Positions 1-8,170 of a DNA stretch of 64,000 bases are shown one piece after another. This stretch comes from CABMKH01 sp040797625 (GTDB lineage: Bacteria > Bacillota > Clostridia > Tissierellales > Tissierellaceae). Both the position numbers and the translations under genes were made by a program. Position 1 is the first letter of the stretch; each line of letters starts with the position of its first letter. Under the pieces are notes generated by a model. The model saw only the letters and a program-made list of their open reading frames with translations. It was not told the DNA's origin and did no database searches. The DNA lies in the NCBI GenBank assembly GCA_052067355.1, contig JBQHQH010000011.1, positions 6,605 to 70,604 on the forward strand, given 5' to 3'.

Positions 1-103
1 ATATAATTGCGAATACATAATTCTTATATATATCAATTAATTGCCTAAAGGAATCTTCATCTCCAGCTACAGCCCTTTTTATCAATATTAATTCATTATC
101 CAT
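1..103 (-). CDS. Sigma-70 family RNA polymerase sigma factor, N-terminus only (runs off the window)
   Basis: The 34 visible codons begin MDNELILIKRAVAGDEDSFR and continue into a helix ending YKNYVFAII. The pattern of an acidic loop (AGDEDSF), then an amphipathic helix with a YxxYV motif, is the start of region 2 in ECF-type sigma factors. The ATG has a strong Shine-Dalgarno (GGAAGGAGGGG) about 7 bases upstream. The rest of the gene, including region 4 and any anti-sigma partner, lies outside the window, so the subgroup cannot be told. Directly upstream lies a 40-bp bipartite element that recurs once in the window, which suggests the gene may control its own promoter. The family call is likely; the target regulon is inference. 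Confidence 0.75.
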   Translation of the reverse strand, partial: MDNELILIKRAVAGDEDSFRQLIDIYKNYVFAII

Positions 104-121
104 CTCTCCCCTCCTTCCTCT

Positions 122-161
122 CATTAATTATAACGCAGCTAAAAGATAAAGTACTGCAAAA
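122..161 (-). promoter_or_regulatory. Conserved bipartite promoter-like element, copy 1
   Basis: Read on the minus strand this is TTTTGCAGTA, 14 variable bases, then TGCGTTATAATTAATG. It sits 19 bases upstream of the sigma-factor start codon. A second copy with the same 14-base gap, identical at 25 of the 26 fixed positions, lies at 2447-2486 upstream of the papain-like gene. The two blocks with fixed spacing look like the -35 and -10 elements of one promoter class; the right block also contains a TATAAT. Confidence 0.55.
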
Positions 162-243
162 AATTAAATATTTTTCAAAAGATATTTTTTCTAACTTTAA
201 AGCATTGACTTGTTAATGTATCTTTGATATCATATTTCCTAAT

Positions 244-317
244 ATTTTATCTGATGGCTTATGGTTTCAACACTCTTTTCAAGATAAGAGACTGAAATTC
301 ATAGTCCCAAGATAAAG
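244..317. repeat. Degenerate type-B hairpin repeat
   Basis: The left arm (TTTATCTGATGGCTTATGG, then TTTCAACACTCTT) and the right arm are imperfect inverted copies. The same left-arm text recurs at about 5954 and in the well-preserved copy ending at 53100. It ends immediately before the start codon of the following small membrane protein. Confidence 0.5.
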
Positions 318-322
318 ATAAC

Positions 323-568
323 ATGGTAGTTAAGATGGCTATTTCTCTATTGGGAATCATAGCATTTGTCATTAGTCTAACAGCTCTATATGAATTCTTT
401 CCAAATTATATTCTTATAGAAGAAACTACCAAGGCATTGGCTTCTAACGCTGAGGAAAAAGAATTTTTAATGGACAATACGCTTCCTCAAATGTTAGTTG
501 GTGGATTTACAACAGTTACCATTGTCTCTGTTATATTGGCTGGTATATTTATTAAATTTTTAAATTAA
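323..568 (+). CDS. Small two-helix membrane protein of unknown function
   Basis: This 81-residue protein has two hydrophobic segments (about residues 4-24 and 57-78) around an acidic loop (EETTKALASNAEEKEF). I do not recognise a family. The stop lies 14 bases before the next gene, an M20 amidohydrolase with a good ribosome binding site, so the two are probably co-transcribed. The start has no convincing Shine-Dalgarno, and a degenerate hairpin repeat lies just upstream. An in-frame stop at 302-304 limits any extension. The gene may be a short conserved membrane partner of the amidohydrolase, or the tail of a larger membrane protein cut by the repeat. The coding call is moderate. Confidence 0.5.
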   Translation: MVVKMAISLLGIIAFVISLTALYEFFPNYILIEETTKALASNAEEKEFLMDNTLPQMLVGGFTTVTIVSVILAGIFIKFLN

Positions 569-582
569 AGGGGTGTAAAATA

Positions 583-1749
583 ATGAATATTAAAGAATTA
601 GCAAATAAGTATAGAGATTATATAATTGATTTGCGCAGAGAATTTCACATGTATCCTGAATCCAGTTGGGAAGAAGTTAGAACATCTAGTAGAGTTAAAG
701 AAGAATTAGATAAATTAGAAATACCATATATCTCCATTGCTGGAACTGGAGTCTTAGCTACAATTAAGGGAAAAAAAATAGGTAAAACCGTTGCCTTAAG
801 AGGGGATATGGATGCCCTTGAAACTACAGAAACCAATGATATACCTTATAAATCTAAACATGATGGCAAGATGCATGCCTGTGGACACGATGGTCATACA
901 GCTATGTTGATAGGTGCAGCTAATATTTTAAATGATATCAGGGATGAAATAAATGGTACTATCCATCTGATCTTCCAACCTGCAGAAGAAGTAGCTGGTG
1001 GAGCTAAAAAGATAATAGAAGAATCTAACTTTATGGATGAGGTAGATGGTATATTTGGAATTCATCTATGGAGTGATGTAGAAGCTGGAAAGGTATCTGT
1101 AGAAGCTGGACCTAGAATGGCATCTGCAGACTTCTTTACCATAGATATTAAAGGAAAAGCGGGTCATGGTTCCATGCCTCACCAAGGTATTGATGCTGTA
1201 GTTGCAGCTTCGGCTACTGTAATGAATCTTCAATCTGTTGTCAGCAGAGAGCTAAGCCCACTAGATTCAGCAACTTTGACTATTGGATCCTTCCATTCAG
1301 GTACTAGATTTAATATAATTGCTGGTGATGCTAAGTTAGAAGGTACGACTAGATGTTTCAAACCTGAAATAAGAGAAAACTTCCCTGAAATTATAGAGAG
1401 AATAGCTAAGAATACTGCTGCCAGCTATAGAGCAGAAGCTACTCTAAGCTACACTTGGGGTACTCCTTCTACTATAAACGATGAAAGTTGTTCTAAAATA
1501 GCTACTGCTTCTGTAGAAAAACTTCTAGGTAAAGATGGAGTAGTGGAAATGGAAAAGACTACAGGTGGAGAAGACTTTGCATATTTCCTTGAAAAAGCAC
1601 CTGGAGTATTTGCATTTGTAGGTATAAGAAATGAAGAAAAAGGAGCATGCTATCCTCACCATCACGATAAATTCAATATGGATGAAGATGCACTTGAAAT
1701 AGGTGCTGCACTATATGCCCAATACGCTATAGACTTTTTAAATAATTAA
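583..1749 (+). CDS. M20 family metallopeptidase / amidohydrolase
   Basis: The protein is a cytoplasmic dinuclear-metal hydrolase of the M20D type (hippurate hydrolase, N-acyl-amino-acid deacylase, IAA-amino-acid hydrolase). At 388 residues it is the usual family length. The metal motif HACGHDGHT is at residues 98-106, FQPAEE with the catalytic and bridging glutamates at 131-136, and GGEDFAYF with a further metal ligand near the C-terminus. The lid domain (KGKAGHGSMPH) contributes a conserved histidine. The start is supported by AAGGGGTG 9 bases upstream. The substrate is not readable from sequence; acylated amino acids are typical. It is one of three M20 paralogs in the window and the only one without an adjacent recognisable transporter. 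A strong two-way terminator follows. Confidence 0.93.
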   Translation: MNIKELANKYRDYIIDLRREFHMYPESSWEEVRTSSRVKEELDKLEIPYISIAGTGVLATIKGKKIGKTVALRGDMDALETTETNDIPYKSKHDGKMHACGHDGHTAMLIGAANILNDIRDEINGTIHLIFQPAEEVAGGAKKIIEESNFMDEVDGIFGIHLWSDVEAGKVSVEAGPRMASADFFTIDIKGKAGHGSMPHQGIDAVVAASATVMNLQSVVSRELSPLDSATLTIGSFHSGTRFNIIAGDAKLEGTTRCFKPEIRENFPEIIERIAKNTAASYRAEATLSYTWGTPSTINDESCSKIATASVEKLLGKDGVVEMEKTTGGEDFAYFLEKAPGVFAFVGIRNEEKGACYPHHHDKFNMDEDALEIGAALYAQYAIDFLNN

Positions 1750-1750
1750 T

Positions 1751-1796
1751 ATCAATAATAAAGGTACAGTTGATCAACTGTACCTTTATTATTGAT
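1751..1796. terminator. Bidirectional terminator between convergent genes
   Basis: A perfect 46-base palindrome centred on TGATCA (arms 1751-1773 and 1774-1796). The outer part of each arm is A/T-rich, so it gives a U-rich tail on either strand. It separates the M20 gene from the convergent papain-like gene and overlaps the stop codon of the latter. Confidence 0.8.
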
Positions 1797-2358
1797 ATGA
1801 TCCTACTAGCCTTCTACCACGACTTAAACCATATTTACTAAGTCTTCCTTCATAGACAATCTCCAAATCCCTACATCTTGCAAAATCCATAGGTGATGTA
1901 AGACCCGGATCCTTGTCCAATATGTTTATTCCACTATTATTAAGTACTTCACTTACAAATTGAGAACAAAAATAATTGTATTTCCTCTGAATTGGATGAT
2001 TAAACATAGCCCCTATAATACCTATTAAATTATATCCATATCTATTCGCTTCCATTTTAAATTTATCTAATTCTTTCTTAACTCTATCATATTGTTCTTT
2101 ATTCACTTTTAAGGCATATAATACACATCTTGTATTAGAAAACCTCTTAAAGGTACCGTTGACTATATCTTCTCTTACAAAGCCTGCTAGCAGTGGATTA
2201 TATGGTCTCAATCTTCCAAAACTATATAGTTCCTCTAAATCCCTATCTAATGCTATAGATACATGAGTATATGGATCCCTAGTATATATATTTATTGCCT
2301 TTGAAAACATAGATCCACTATGAGTTAATAAAATATAAATTGTATAATTACTTCCCAA
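1789..2358 (-). CDS. Permuted papain-like (NlpC/P60-superfamily, YiiX-type) hydrolase
   Basis: The 189-residue protein shows the order His first, Cys later that marks circularly permuted papain-fold enzymes. YTHVSIALDRDLEELYSFGR near residue 30 carries the likely catalytic histidine, and KYNYFCSQFVSEVL near residue 127 carries the likely nucleophilic cysteine. No signal peptide or membrane segment is seen, so a cytoplasmic or membrane-surface role is likely. Members of this group act as amidases, peptidases or lipid-bond hydrolases; the substrate here is unknown. The start is a TTG chosen because GGAGAGGTG lies at proper distance. A 40-bp promoter-like element shared with the sigma-factor gene lies about 90 bases upstream, suggesting joint control. 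Confidence 0.75.
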   Translation of the reverse strand: MGSNYTIYILLTHSGSMFSKAINIYTRDPYTHVSIALDRDLEELYSFGRLRPYNPLLAGFVREDIVNGTFKRFSNTRCVLYALKVNKEQYDRVKKELDKFKMEANRYGYNLIGIIGAMFNHPIQRKYNYFCSQFVSEVLNNSGINILDKDPGLTSPMDFARCRDLEIVYEGRLSKYGLSRGRRLVGSYQ

Positions 2359-2446
2359 ATCTTACACCTCTCCTGTTTAAACTAATAATAATATATTATA
2401 TATCTTTGGACATTTTTACAATAGATATTATATTAAATGTTTCTTA

Positions 2447-2486
2447 CATTAATCATAACGCAATTTTTTCATATACTACTGCAAAA
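2447..2486 (-). promoter_or_regulatory. Conserved bipartite promoter-like element, copy 2
   Basis: On the minus strand TTTTGCAGTA, 14 unrelated bases, then TGCGTTATGATTAATG. It matches copy 1 at 25 of 26 fixed positions with the same spacing. It lies about 90 bases upstream of the papain-like gene and reads toward it. Confidence 0.55.
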
Positions 2487-2638
2487 TTGAAACAAAATAT
2501 TAAATCTAAATTGGCTAACTTATACTATATGTCCTGCTTCTTTCCCATCTTTAAATCTTATCTTTTCCTATCCTATTAATGATGAGAATCTACTAAATTC
2601 TTTTACTCTTTTATCCGACTTTTGTATAAAATCACATT

Positions 2639-2887
2639 AGTGCAACAGGTTAATTTAATTTAACTATAGAAGAGGTGTATGCAGTTTGAATAATCAAACT
2701 AAAATTGAGAAACTTACGGAAACAATTGAAGATACTAGAATCATGTTAAATGACCTAATATCAAAAAGACAATATAACCTTCTTGACCCTAGAATAATTG
2801 AATTAAGTCAGATATTGGACAAACTTCTGTCTCAGTACTATGATTTAAAAAGATAATATTTAATTAGCAAATTTAACCTGTTGCACT
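2639..2887. repeat. 15-bp inverted repeat flanking the Spo0E-like gene
   Basis: AGTGCAACAGGTTAA at 2639-2653 and its exact reverse complement TTAACCTGTTGCACT at 2873-2887 bracket the Spo0E-like gene, with about 220 bases between the arms. It could pair the ends of the transcript or be the ends of a small inserted unit. No target-site duplication is obvious. Confidence 0.6.
2686..2856 (+). CDS. Spo0E-like aspartyl-phosphate phosphatase (sporulation regulator)
   Basis: This 56-residue protein reads as a two-helix hairpin: an N-terminal helix (IEKLTETIEDTRIMLNDLI), a turn, then a second helix carrying SQILDKLLSQYYDL. The SQxLD motif is the signature of the Spo0E family, whose members remove phosphate from phosphorylated Spo0A and so hold back sporulation; the aspartate of the motif is the catalytic residue. 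Length fits small clostridial members. The start is a TTG with AGAGGTG about 8 bases upstream. It stands alone, flanked by an exact 15-bp inverted repeat. The motif makes the family call solid; Spo0A as the target is known for the family, not shown here. Confidence 0.85.
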   Translation: MNNQTKIEKLTETIEDTRIMLNDLISKRQYNLLDPRIIELSQILDKLLSQYYDLKR

Positions 2888-2903
2888 ATTCCTTATTTTT
2901 TGC

Positions 2904-2951
2904 ATAAGAAAGAGGCTCCTCAAAAATTCACTGAATTAATGAAAAGCCTCT
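2904..2951 (-). terminator. Probable terminator after groEL
   Basis: On the minus strand AAGAGGCT-type arms (2944-2951 and 2911-2917) enclose a long A/T-rich loop and are followed by TTTCTTATG. It is 63 bases past the groEL stop. Confidence 0.55.
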
Positions 2952-3014
2952 AATGTTAGTAATTCAATTTTGCCAACCTATGAACTTGTTAATATCAATG
3001 GGTTTTTCGGCTTA

Positions 3015-4646
3015 TTACATCATGCCACCCATTCCACCCATACCGCCGCCCATGCCAGCCATTGGGTTTTCTTCTTCTGTGTCTACTACAGCACTTTCTG
3101 TAGTCAATACCATAGCTGCTACACTTGCTGCATTTTGTAGTGCAGATCTAGTAACCTTAGTTGGGTCAACTATTCCAGCTTCAATCATGCCTACATATTT
3201 TTCATTTAAAGCGTCGAAACCTACGCCATCTTTTTCTTCTTTTAATTTTTCAACTATTACAGAACCTTCTAATCCAGCATTTGATGCTATTTGTCTTACT
3301 GGTTCTTCTAATGCTCTAACTAGAATATTGATACCTGTTCTCTCATCACCATGAGCACCTTCTAATAGCTTAGCTACTTCTGGAATGGAGTCAATCAATA
3401 CAGTACCACCACCTGGTACAATACCTTCTTCTACTGCCGCTCTTGTTGCAGCTAGAGCATCTTCTATTCTAGATTTTCTTTCTTTTAATTCAGTTTCAGT
3501 TGCAGCACCTACTTGAATAACTGCTACTCCACCTGACAACTTAGCCAATCTCTCTTGAAGTTTTTCTGCGTCAAATTCTGAATCAGTTTCTTCAAGTTGA
3601 GCTTTGATTTGTTTTACTCTATTCTTAATCTCTTCTTGTGATCCAGCGCCATCTACGATAACAGTGTTTTCTTTATCTATCTTAACCTTTGAAGCACTAC
3701 CTAACATATCTAAAGTAGTATCTTTAAGTTCATATCCTAGATCTTCAGAGATTACTTGACCACCTGTTAAGATAGCTATATCTGACAACATTTCTTTTCT
3801 TCTATCTCCAAATCCTGGTGCCTTTACAGCTACACAATTGAATGTTCCTCTAAGTTTGTTTACTACTAATGTAGCCATTGCTTCTCCTTCAATATCTTCA
3901 GCAATGATTACAAGTGGTTTTCCTTGTTGTACAATTTGTTCAAGTATTGGAAGGATATCTTGGATATTTGAGATCTTCTTATCTGTAATTAAAATATATG
4001 GTTCTTCAACTTCTGCAATCATCTTTTCAGTATCTGTTACCATATAAGGAGATACATATCCTCTGTCAAATTGCATACCTTCTACAACTTCCAATGTAGT
4101 TCCCATGGATCTAGATTCTTCAACCGTGATAACTCCGTCATTGCCTACTTTTTCCATAGCTTCTGCAATCAATTTACCTATCTCTTCATCACCAGCTGAA
4201 ATAGAAGCAACTTGTGCTATGTCTTCTTTAGATTCTACCTCTCTTGAGAATCTTCTTATTTCTTCAACTGCCTTATTGACAGCCTTATGGACACCATTTT
4301 GTAATATTATTGGGTTTGCACCTGCTGCTACGTTTTTAAGACCTTCTCTAATTATAGCCTGTGCTAATAGAGTAGCTGTTGTTGTACCGTCTCCTGCAAC
4401 ATCTTGAGTCTTTGTAGCTACTTCTTTTACTAATTGTGCTCCCATATTTTCATATCTATCTTCTAATTCTATTTCACGTGCAATTGTTACACCATCATTT
4501 GTAATTAGAGGTGCACCAAATTTTTTATCTAGTACAACATTTCTTCCCTTTGGTCCAAGGGTAACCTTTACAGTATCAGCTAATTGATTGATACCTTTTT
4601 CCATGGCACGACGAGCATTTTCACCAAATTTTATTTCTTTCGCCAT
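3015..4646 (-). CDS. groL: Chaperonin GroEL (Hsp60)
   Basis: The protein is the 60-kDa subunit of the cytoplasmic double-ring chaperonin that folds proteins in an ATP cycle with GroES. At 543 residues it is standard length. It starts MAKEIKFGENARRAMEKG, has the nucleotide-binding stretch TLGPKGRNV near residue 30, the conserved AGDGTTTATLLAQ near residue 85, and the typical flexible tail GGMGGMGGMM. AAAGGAGAG precedes the ATG. It is the second gene of groES-groEL, 48 bases behind groES, and is under the CIRCE operator upstream. Nothing is unusual. Confidence 0.99.
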   Translation of the reverse strand: MAKEIKFGENARRAMEKGINQLADTVKVTLGPKGRNVVLDKKFGAPLITNDGVTIAREIELEDRYENMGAQLVKEVATKTQDVAGDGTTTATLLAQAIIREGLKNVAAGANPIILQNGVHKAVNKAVEEIRRFSREVESKEDIAQVASISAGDEEIGKLIAEAMEKVGNDGVITVEESRSMGTTLEVVEGMQFDRGYVSPYMVTDTEKMIAEVEEPYILITDKKISNIQDILPILEQIVQQGKPLVIIAEDIEGEAMATLVVNKLRGTFNCVAVKAPGFGDRRKEMLSDIAILTGGQVISEDLGYELKDTTLDMLGSASKVKIDKENTVIVDGAGSQEEIKNRVKQIKAQLEETDSEFDAEKLQERLAKLSGGVAVIQVGAATETELKERKSRIEDALAATRAAVEEGIVPGGGTVLIDSIPEVAKLLEGAHGDERTGINILVRALEEPVRQIASNAGLEGSVIVEKLKEEKDGVGFDALNEKYVGMIEAGIVDPTKVTRSALQNAASVAAMVLTTESAVVDTEEENPMAGMGGGMGGMGGMM

Positions 4647-4694
4647 TTATATACACTCTCCTTTTAATCTCTTAATTACTGATTATGCACTGAC

Positions 4695-4976
4695 CTATTC
4701 TACTACAGCTAAGATATCTGATAACTTTAAAACAGTTAACTCTTCTTCATTTAATTTTATTTCAGTTCCTGCATATTTAGAAAATATTACTTTGTCACCA
4801 ACTTTGATTTGGCCCTTTTTCTTCTCATCATTTTCAATCTCAGGACCTACTGCAAGCACTTCTGCCATTTGCGGTTGTTCTTTAGCAGAACTTGGTAATA
4901 CAATACCACTTTTAGTCTTTTCCTCAACTTCAACCTTCTTAATAACCACTCTGTCTCCTAATGGTCTTAAATTCAT
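4695..4976 (-). CDS. groS: Co-chaperonin GroES (Hsp10)
   Basis: The 93-residue protein starts MNLRPLGDRVVIKKVEVEE and has the mobile-loop segment TKSGIVLPSSAKEQPQ near residue 22, which docks on GroEL. The heptameric ring closes the GroEL chamber. AAGGAGGTATT precedes the ATG. It is first in the operon, with CIRCE and a sigma-A promoter directly upstream, so HrcA repression relieved by heat stress is the expected control. Confidence 0.98.
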   Translation of the reverse strand: MNLRPLGDRVVIKKVEVEEKTKSGIVLPSSAKEQPQMAEVLAVGPEIENDEKKKGQIKVGDKVIFSKYAGTEIKLNEEELTVLKLSDILAVVE

Positions 4977-5013
4977 ATGGTAATACCTCCTTAATTTTTT
5001 ACTCTTCTTTTTG

Positions 5014-5040
5014 TTAGCACTTACTCTTATTGAGTGCTAA
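5014..5040 (-). promoter_or_regulatory. CIRCE operator (HrcA binding site)
   Basis: TTAGCACTT, nine bases, GAGTGCTAA; one mismatch from the consensus TTAGCACTC-N9-GAGTGCTAA. It lies in the groES leader just downstream of the predicted transcription start, the usual place for HrcA repression. Confidence 0.95.
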
Positions 5041-5054
5041 ACTTTATAATCTTA

Positions 5055-5083
5055 ATGTTACCCCAAAATAGTGGAGTTATCAA
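5055..5083 (-). promoter_or_regulatory. Sigma-A promoter of groESL
   Basis: On the minus strand TTGATA, 17 bases, TAACAT. The predicted start falls a few bases before the CIRCE element. Confidence 0.65.
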
Positions 5084-5169
5084 CTATAGTATATCATTAT
5101 ATTTCCATATAAAATGCTAATATATGGAGAAAATACTATTTTTCTCTATTTTTCTCTCATTTACTTCAC

Positions 5170-5865
5170 TTATCTAATGATATTAATTAAAGACACACCT
5201 ATGTAATAGAAAATTGGTATAAATACTGCTGGTAACATATTGCCTACTCTTATCTTCTTGATCCCCAGTATATTTATTCCTATGGCTATAATGAGTATTC
5301 CTCCTATTGAAGACATTTCCAATATGACTTCTGGAGTCAATATATCCTTTAATAATCCAGCCAATATGACAATACTTCCTTGATAGATAAATACTGATAT
5401 TGTAGAAAAAAGCACTCCTATACCCAATGTAGATGCAAATATAATAGCAGCTATTCCATCTATTAAAGATTTCGCAAATAGTGTCTGATGATCTCCTAAG
5501 AGCCCTGATTCCAAGGCTCCTACTACAGCCATAGCCCCTATACAATAGACTAGTGATGCAGTCACAAACCCCTTGGAAAAATTAGCGTCTCCTCTCCCCA
5601 TAATCTTTTCTAATCTATTAGCTAAATTCTCTAGTTTTCCCTCTATATCTATTATCTCCCCTAATAGACTACCCAATACTATACTTCCTATTACTAATAC
5701 TATATTCTCTGACTTGATGCCACCAGTTATACCAATTATAATCACTGATAATCCTATACCATCCATAATTGTATTCTTATAGTCTTCTTTTATTCCCTTT
5801 TTCAAGATCATTCCTAAAATAGAACCAAATATAATAGCCAGACTGTTTACTACAGTGCCTAACAT
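5170..5865 (-). CDS. DUF554 family membrane protein
   Basis: The 231-residue protein is almost entirely hydrophobic, with about seven membrane segments, and begins MLGTVVNSLAIIFGSILGM, the typical DUF554 (YdfK-like) start; GIGLSVIIIGITGG and GALESGLLGD are further family features. The biochemical function of the family is not established; transport has been suggested. I start at the ATG preceded by GAGGAG rather than 21 codons upstream, because the extension has no ribosome binding site and breaks the family pattern. The gene is monocistronic, divergent from nothing and followed by the groESL promoter region. Confidence 0.88.
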   Translation of the reverse strand: MLGTVVNSLAIIFGSILGMILKKGIKEDYKNTIMDGIGLSVIIIGITGGIKSENIVLVIGSIVLGSLLGEIIDIEGKLENLANRLEKIMGRGDANFSKGFVTASLVYCIGAMAVVGALESGLLGDHQTLFAKSLIDGIAAIIFASTLGIGVLFSTISVFIYQGSIVILAGLLKDILTPEVILEMSSIGGILIIAIGINILGIKKIRVGNMLPAVFIPIFYYIGVSLINIIR

Positions 5866-5953
5866 GCCACCACTCCTCAAAAATTGTCCAATATATACAG
5901 GATATATTATTTGGAACAAAATTACCATAAAAAAATAAAATTCTTGGAAAGAA

Positions 5954-6111
5954 TTTTATCTGATAGCTTGCAATTCAACACTTCCTCTCTATAAGTAGGA
6001 AAAATAAATAGACTAACCAAAGATAATTGAAAGTTAAGCAAAAAATCTATAATCTTATATTGATTCTTAACATATTAAAATATCAGCTGGAGTATAAAAC
6101 CCAGCTGATAT
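5954..6111. repeat. Dispersed hairpin repeats, type B (degenerate) plus type A
   Basis: A type-B left arm (TTTATCTGATAGCTTGCAA, then TTCAACACTTCC) is followed about 100 bases on by a type-A hairpin with perfect arms TATCAGCTGG / CCAGCTGATA (6081-6090, 6101-6110). Read on the minus strand the order A then B is the same as in the copy at 52983-53100. The rest of this roughly 350-base gene-free stretch (5866-6214) shows nothing else I can name. Confidence 0.7.
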
Positions 6112-6214
6112 AAACTTCATCGTTCATTTGATTTCCTGTATTTTAACAAGTATGGAGATGCCAAAACTTGAATGTACCCATTGTTTTAACGCTTTGGCAA
6201 TGATCTATAACTTA

Positions 6215-8170
6215 CTATCTATAATTAATCTTTCTTATATATACAGACCTTATTATCATGAAGTATATAACTTGGAATACCATATAACCTAACATAACCA
6301 CTATTCCATTTGCCAATAGATTTGTCTCCATTAGATTAGATAGAGATTTCAATGCAAATAGAGAATGGGTAGTACTAACTATAAATGGTAAAAAGAATAT
6401 AATCCCTATTTGTTTAGTTATTATCTTGTTTATTTCTCTCTCCGTAGTTCCTATCTTCCTCAAGATACTGTATTCTACCTTATCCTGTTTTATTTCATTA
6501 AATAGCTTAAAGTATATTATACTACCTGCTGCTATAAAGAATAAGAATGAGATAAAGAATCCTATAAACAAGATCATCCCAAAGCTCTTTCTAGTTTCTT
6601 TAAACGGAAGTATCTGAGAATAGAAGCTAAGTTGATATCTATCACCTAAACTCTCCTTTATTTCCATAGAAGCATTATATGACTTCTTCCATTTATCTAG
6701 ATTAAATCCATTATATATGACAATATCATCTTCTTTGGCTATATCCAAAATCTGATTATAATCATTGTCATTTAATACAAACACATCAAAATATCCTACC
6801 TTATTTAATGACATCACTCCACCATGGATTTCTTTACTTACTCTGTACTCCTTATTTTCTCCATTTAAGCTTAGCTTTGCCACTTTAAAGGGAAATCTTT
6901 TAATTTCTTCTTGCTTTCCATTAAAATCATACACTGCATATGGAAAATTATATACAGCTTCACCTTCTCTTACTGATATAGCTTCTCTATCTTGAGAGAC
7001 AGCCAATTTATTATAATCGCTATTAGATATGACTAATATCTTATCTACAGTATCTGAACTTTCTTCATTGGAATTATTTATGACTTCTATACTCTTTACT
7101 ACATGATGTTCATCTACCTTGATATTATGTTTTTTAAATATCTCTTCTGCCCTATCTATACTTTCGGTATCCTGCAATGTCTCTCCCTTTTGAACTATTA
7201 TCATATTTTCAGGTGTATTAAATCCTGAAATCTTAGGCACTTCTGTAAAAAATGAATATACTGTCTCTGTAGCTGTAAATGTTATAGCTCCTAGAATGGC
7301 TGCTAAAAACAATACTTTAGCTGTATCTTGAAGCTTGAATATCATTTGAGAAAATGCTACTAAATTAGTCTTATTATATATAAACTTTTTATTTTTATTT
7401 AATTTATTCACTATAAATATACTAAACTGTGTAAATAAGAAATATGTCCCTATTATGACTATCACTGTAACAGGTATCATAGCCAAAACAACTAATGCAC
7501 CTTCTACAAGCCAAGCTACTATATAGCCGATTATCAATAGACTAATTCCTAAAATAGACTTTTTCTTGGAAAATTTAGGTACTTCTTTAGGAATCTTAGC
7601 ACTTTTAAGTTGTTGTACTATTTCCTTATTTTTTATATTAAATAGCATCAATATACTTACAACTTCAAATAAGAAAAAGAATACTGCAGCTGTCAAGATT
7701 AAAGCCTTTATAGATATATTAAATGGCAGACTTATATTCATAAAAGCTTCCATAGCCATAAGAAACAACTTTGAAAACACTACTCCACACAATATACCTG
7801 TAATCGTAGATAAAAAAGATATAATAGTGCTTTCAATCATGACATATTTTTTTATCTGACCTCTAGTCATCCCATATAGGGAAAGGAGTCCAAACTCTTT
7901 ACCCCTAGATCTTAAAAATATAGAAGTGGAATATCCTACAAATAGGATTGAAAATACTACTATTATAACTTGGCATATTATCATTCCATTGATTGCACCT
8001 GCCTGAGCAACTACATGTCCTCCCAAATTCTTATAATCGAAAGCGGGATGAAATACAAAATTAGAAAATATAAAAAAAGCCATTACTGCAAAGGAATTAC
8101 TCAAATAGTACATTACATATTTATAGAGATTTCCCTTTACATTGTTGATCGCCATATTAGATATTTTCAT
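6215..8170 (-). CDS. FtsX-type ABC permease, BceB-like (peptide antibiotic resistance/sensing)
   Basis: The 651-residue protein has the BceB layout: about ten membrane helices (1 near residues 16-40, then 3 more, helices 5-7 up to about 300), a large extracellular domain of about 200 residues between the seventh and eighth helices, and three C-terminal helices. The start KISNMAINNVKGNLYKYVMY is typical. Family members pair with a BceA ATPase to free lipid II-cycle intermediates from peptide antibiotics such as bacitracin, and pass flux information to a BceS kinase. The start overlaps the ATPase gene by 14 bases. A TTG five codons upstream lies in the GGGGG stretch that serves as Shine-Dalgarno, so I prefer the ATG. 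The antibiotic recognised cannot be predicted. Confidence 0.9.
   Translation of the reverse strand: MKISNMAINNVKGNLYKYVMYYLSNSFAVMAFFIFSNFVFHPAFDYKNLGGHVVAQAGAINGMIICQVIIVVFSILFVGYSTSIFLRSRGKEFGLLSLYGMTRGQIKKYVMIESTIISFLSTITGILCGVVFSKLFLMAMEAFMNISLPFNISIKALILTAAVFFFLFEVVSILMLFNIKNKEIVQQLKSAKIPKEVPKFSKKKSILGISLLIIGYIVAWLVEGALVVLAMIPVTVIVIIGTYFLFTQFSIFIVNKLNKNKKFIYNKTNLVAFSQMIFKLQDTAKVLFLAAILGAITFTATETVYSFFTEVPKISGFNTPENMIIVQKGETLQDTESIDRAEEIFKKHNIKVDEHHVVKSIEVINNSNEESSDTVDKILVISNSDYNKLAVSQDREAISVREGEAVYNFPYAVYDFNGKQEEIKRFPFKVAKLSLNGENKEYRVSKEIHGGVMSLNKVGYFDVFVLNDNDYNQILDIAKEDDIVIYNGFNLDKWKKSYNASMEIKESLGDRYQLSFYSQILPFKETRKSFGMILFIGFFISFLFFIAAGSIIYFKLFNEIKQDKVEYSILRKIGTTEREINKIITKQIGIIFFLPFIVSTTHSLFALKSLSNLMETNLLANGIVVMLGYMVFQVIYFMIIRSVYIRKINYR

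Noticed and set aside
2340..2579. 79-residue plus-strand open frame
   Set aside because: No ribosome binding site, low-complexity hydrophobic text without family pattern, and it overlaps the 5' end and promoter region of the papain-like gene on the other strand.
3015..4983. Plus-strand frames opposite groEL and groES
   Set aside because: Antisense shadows of highly biased genes, without ribosome binding sites or family patterns.
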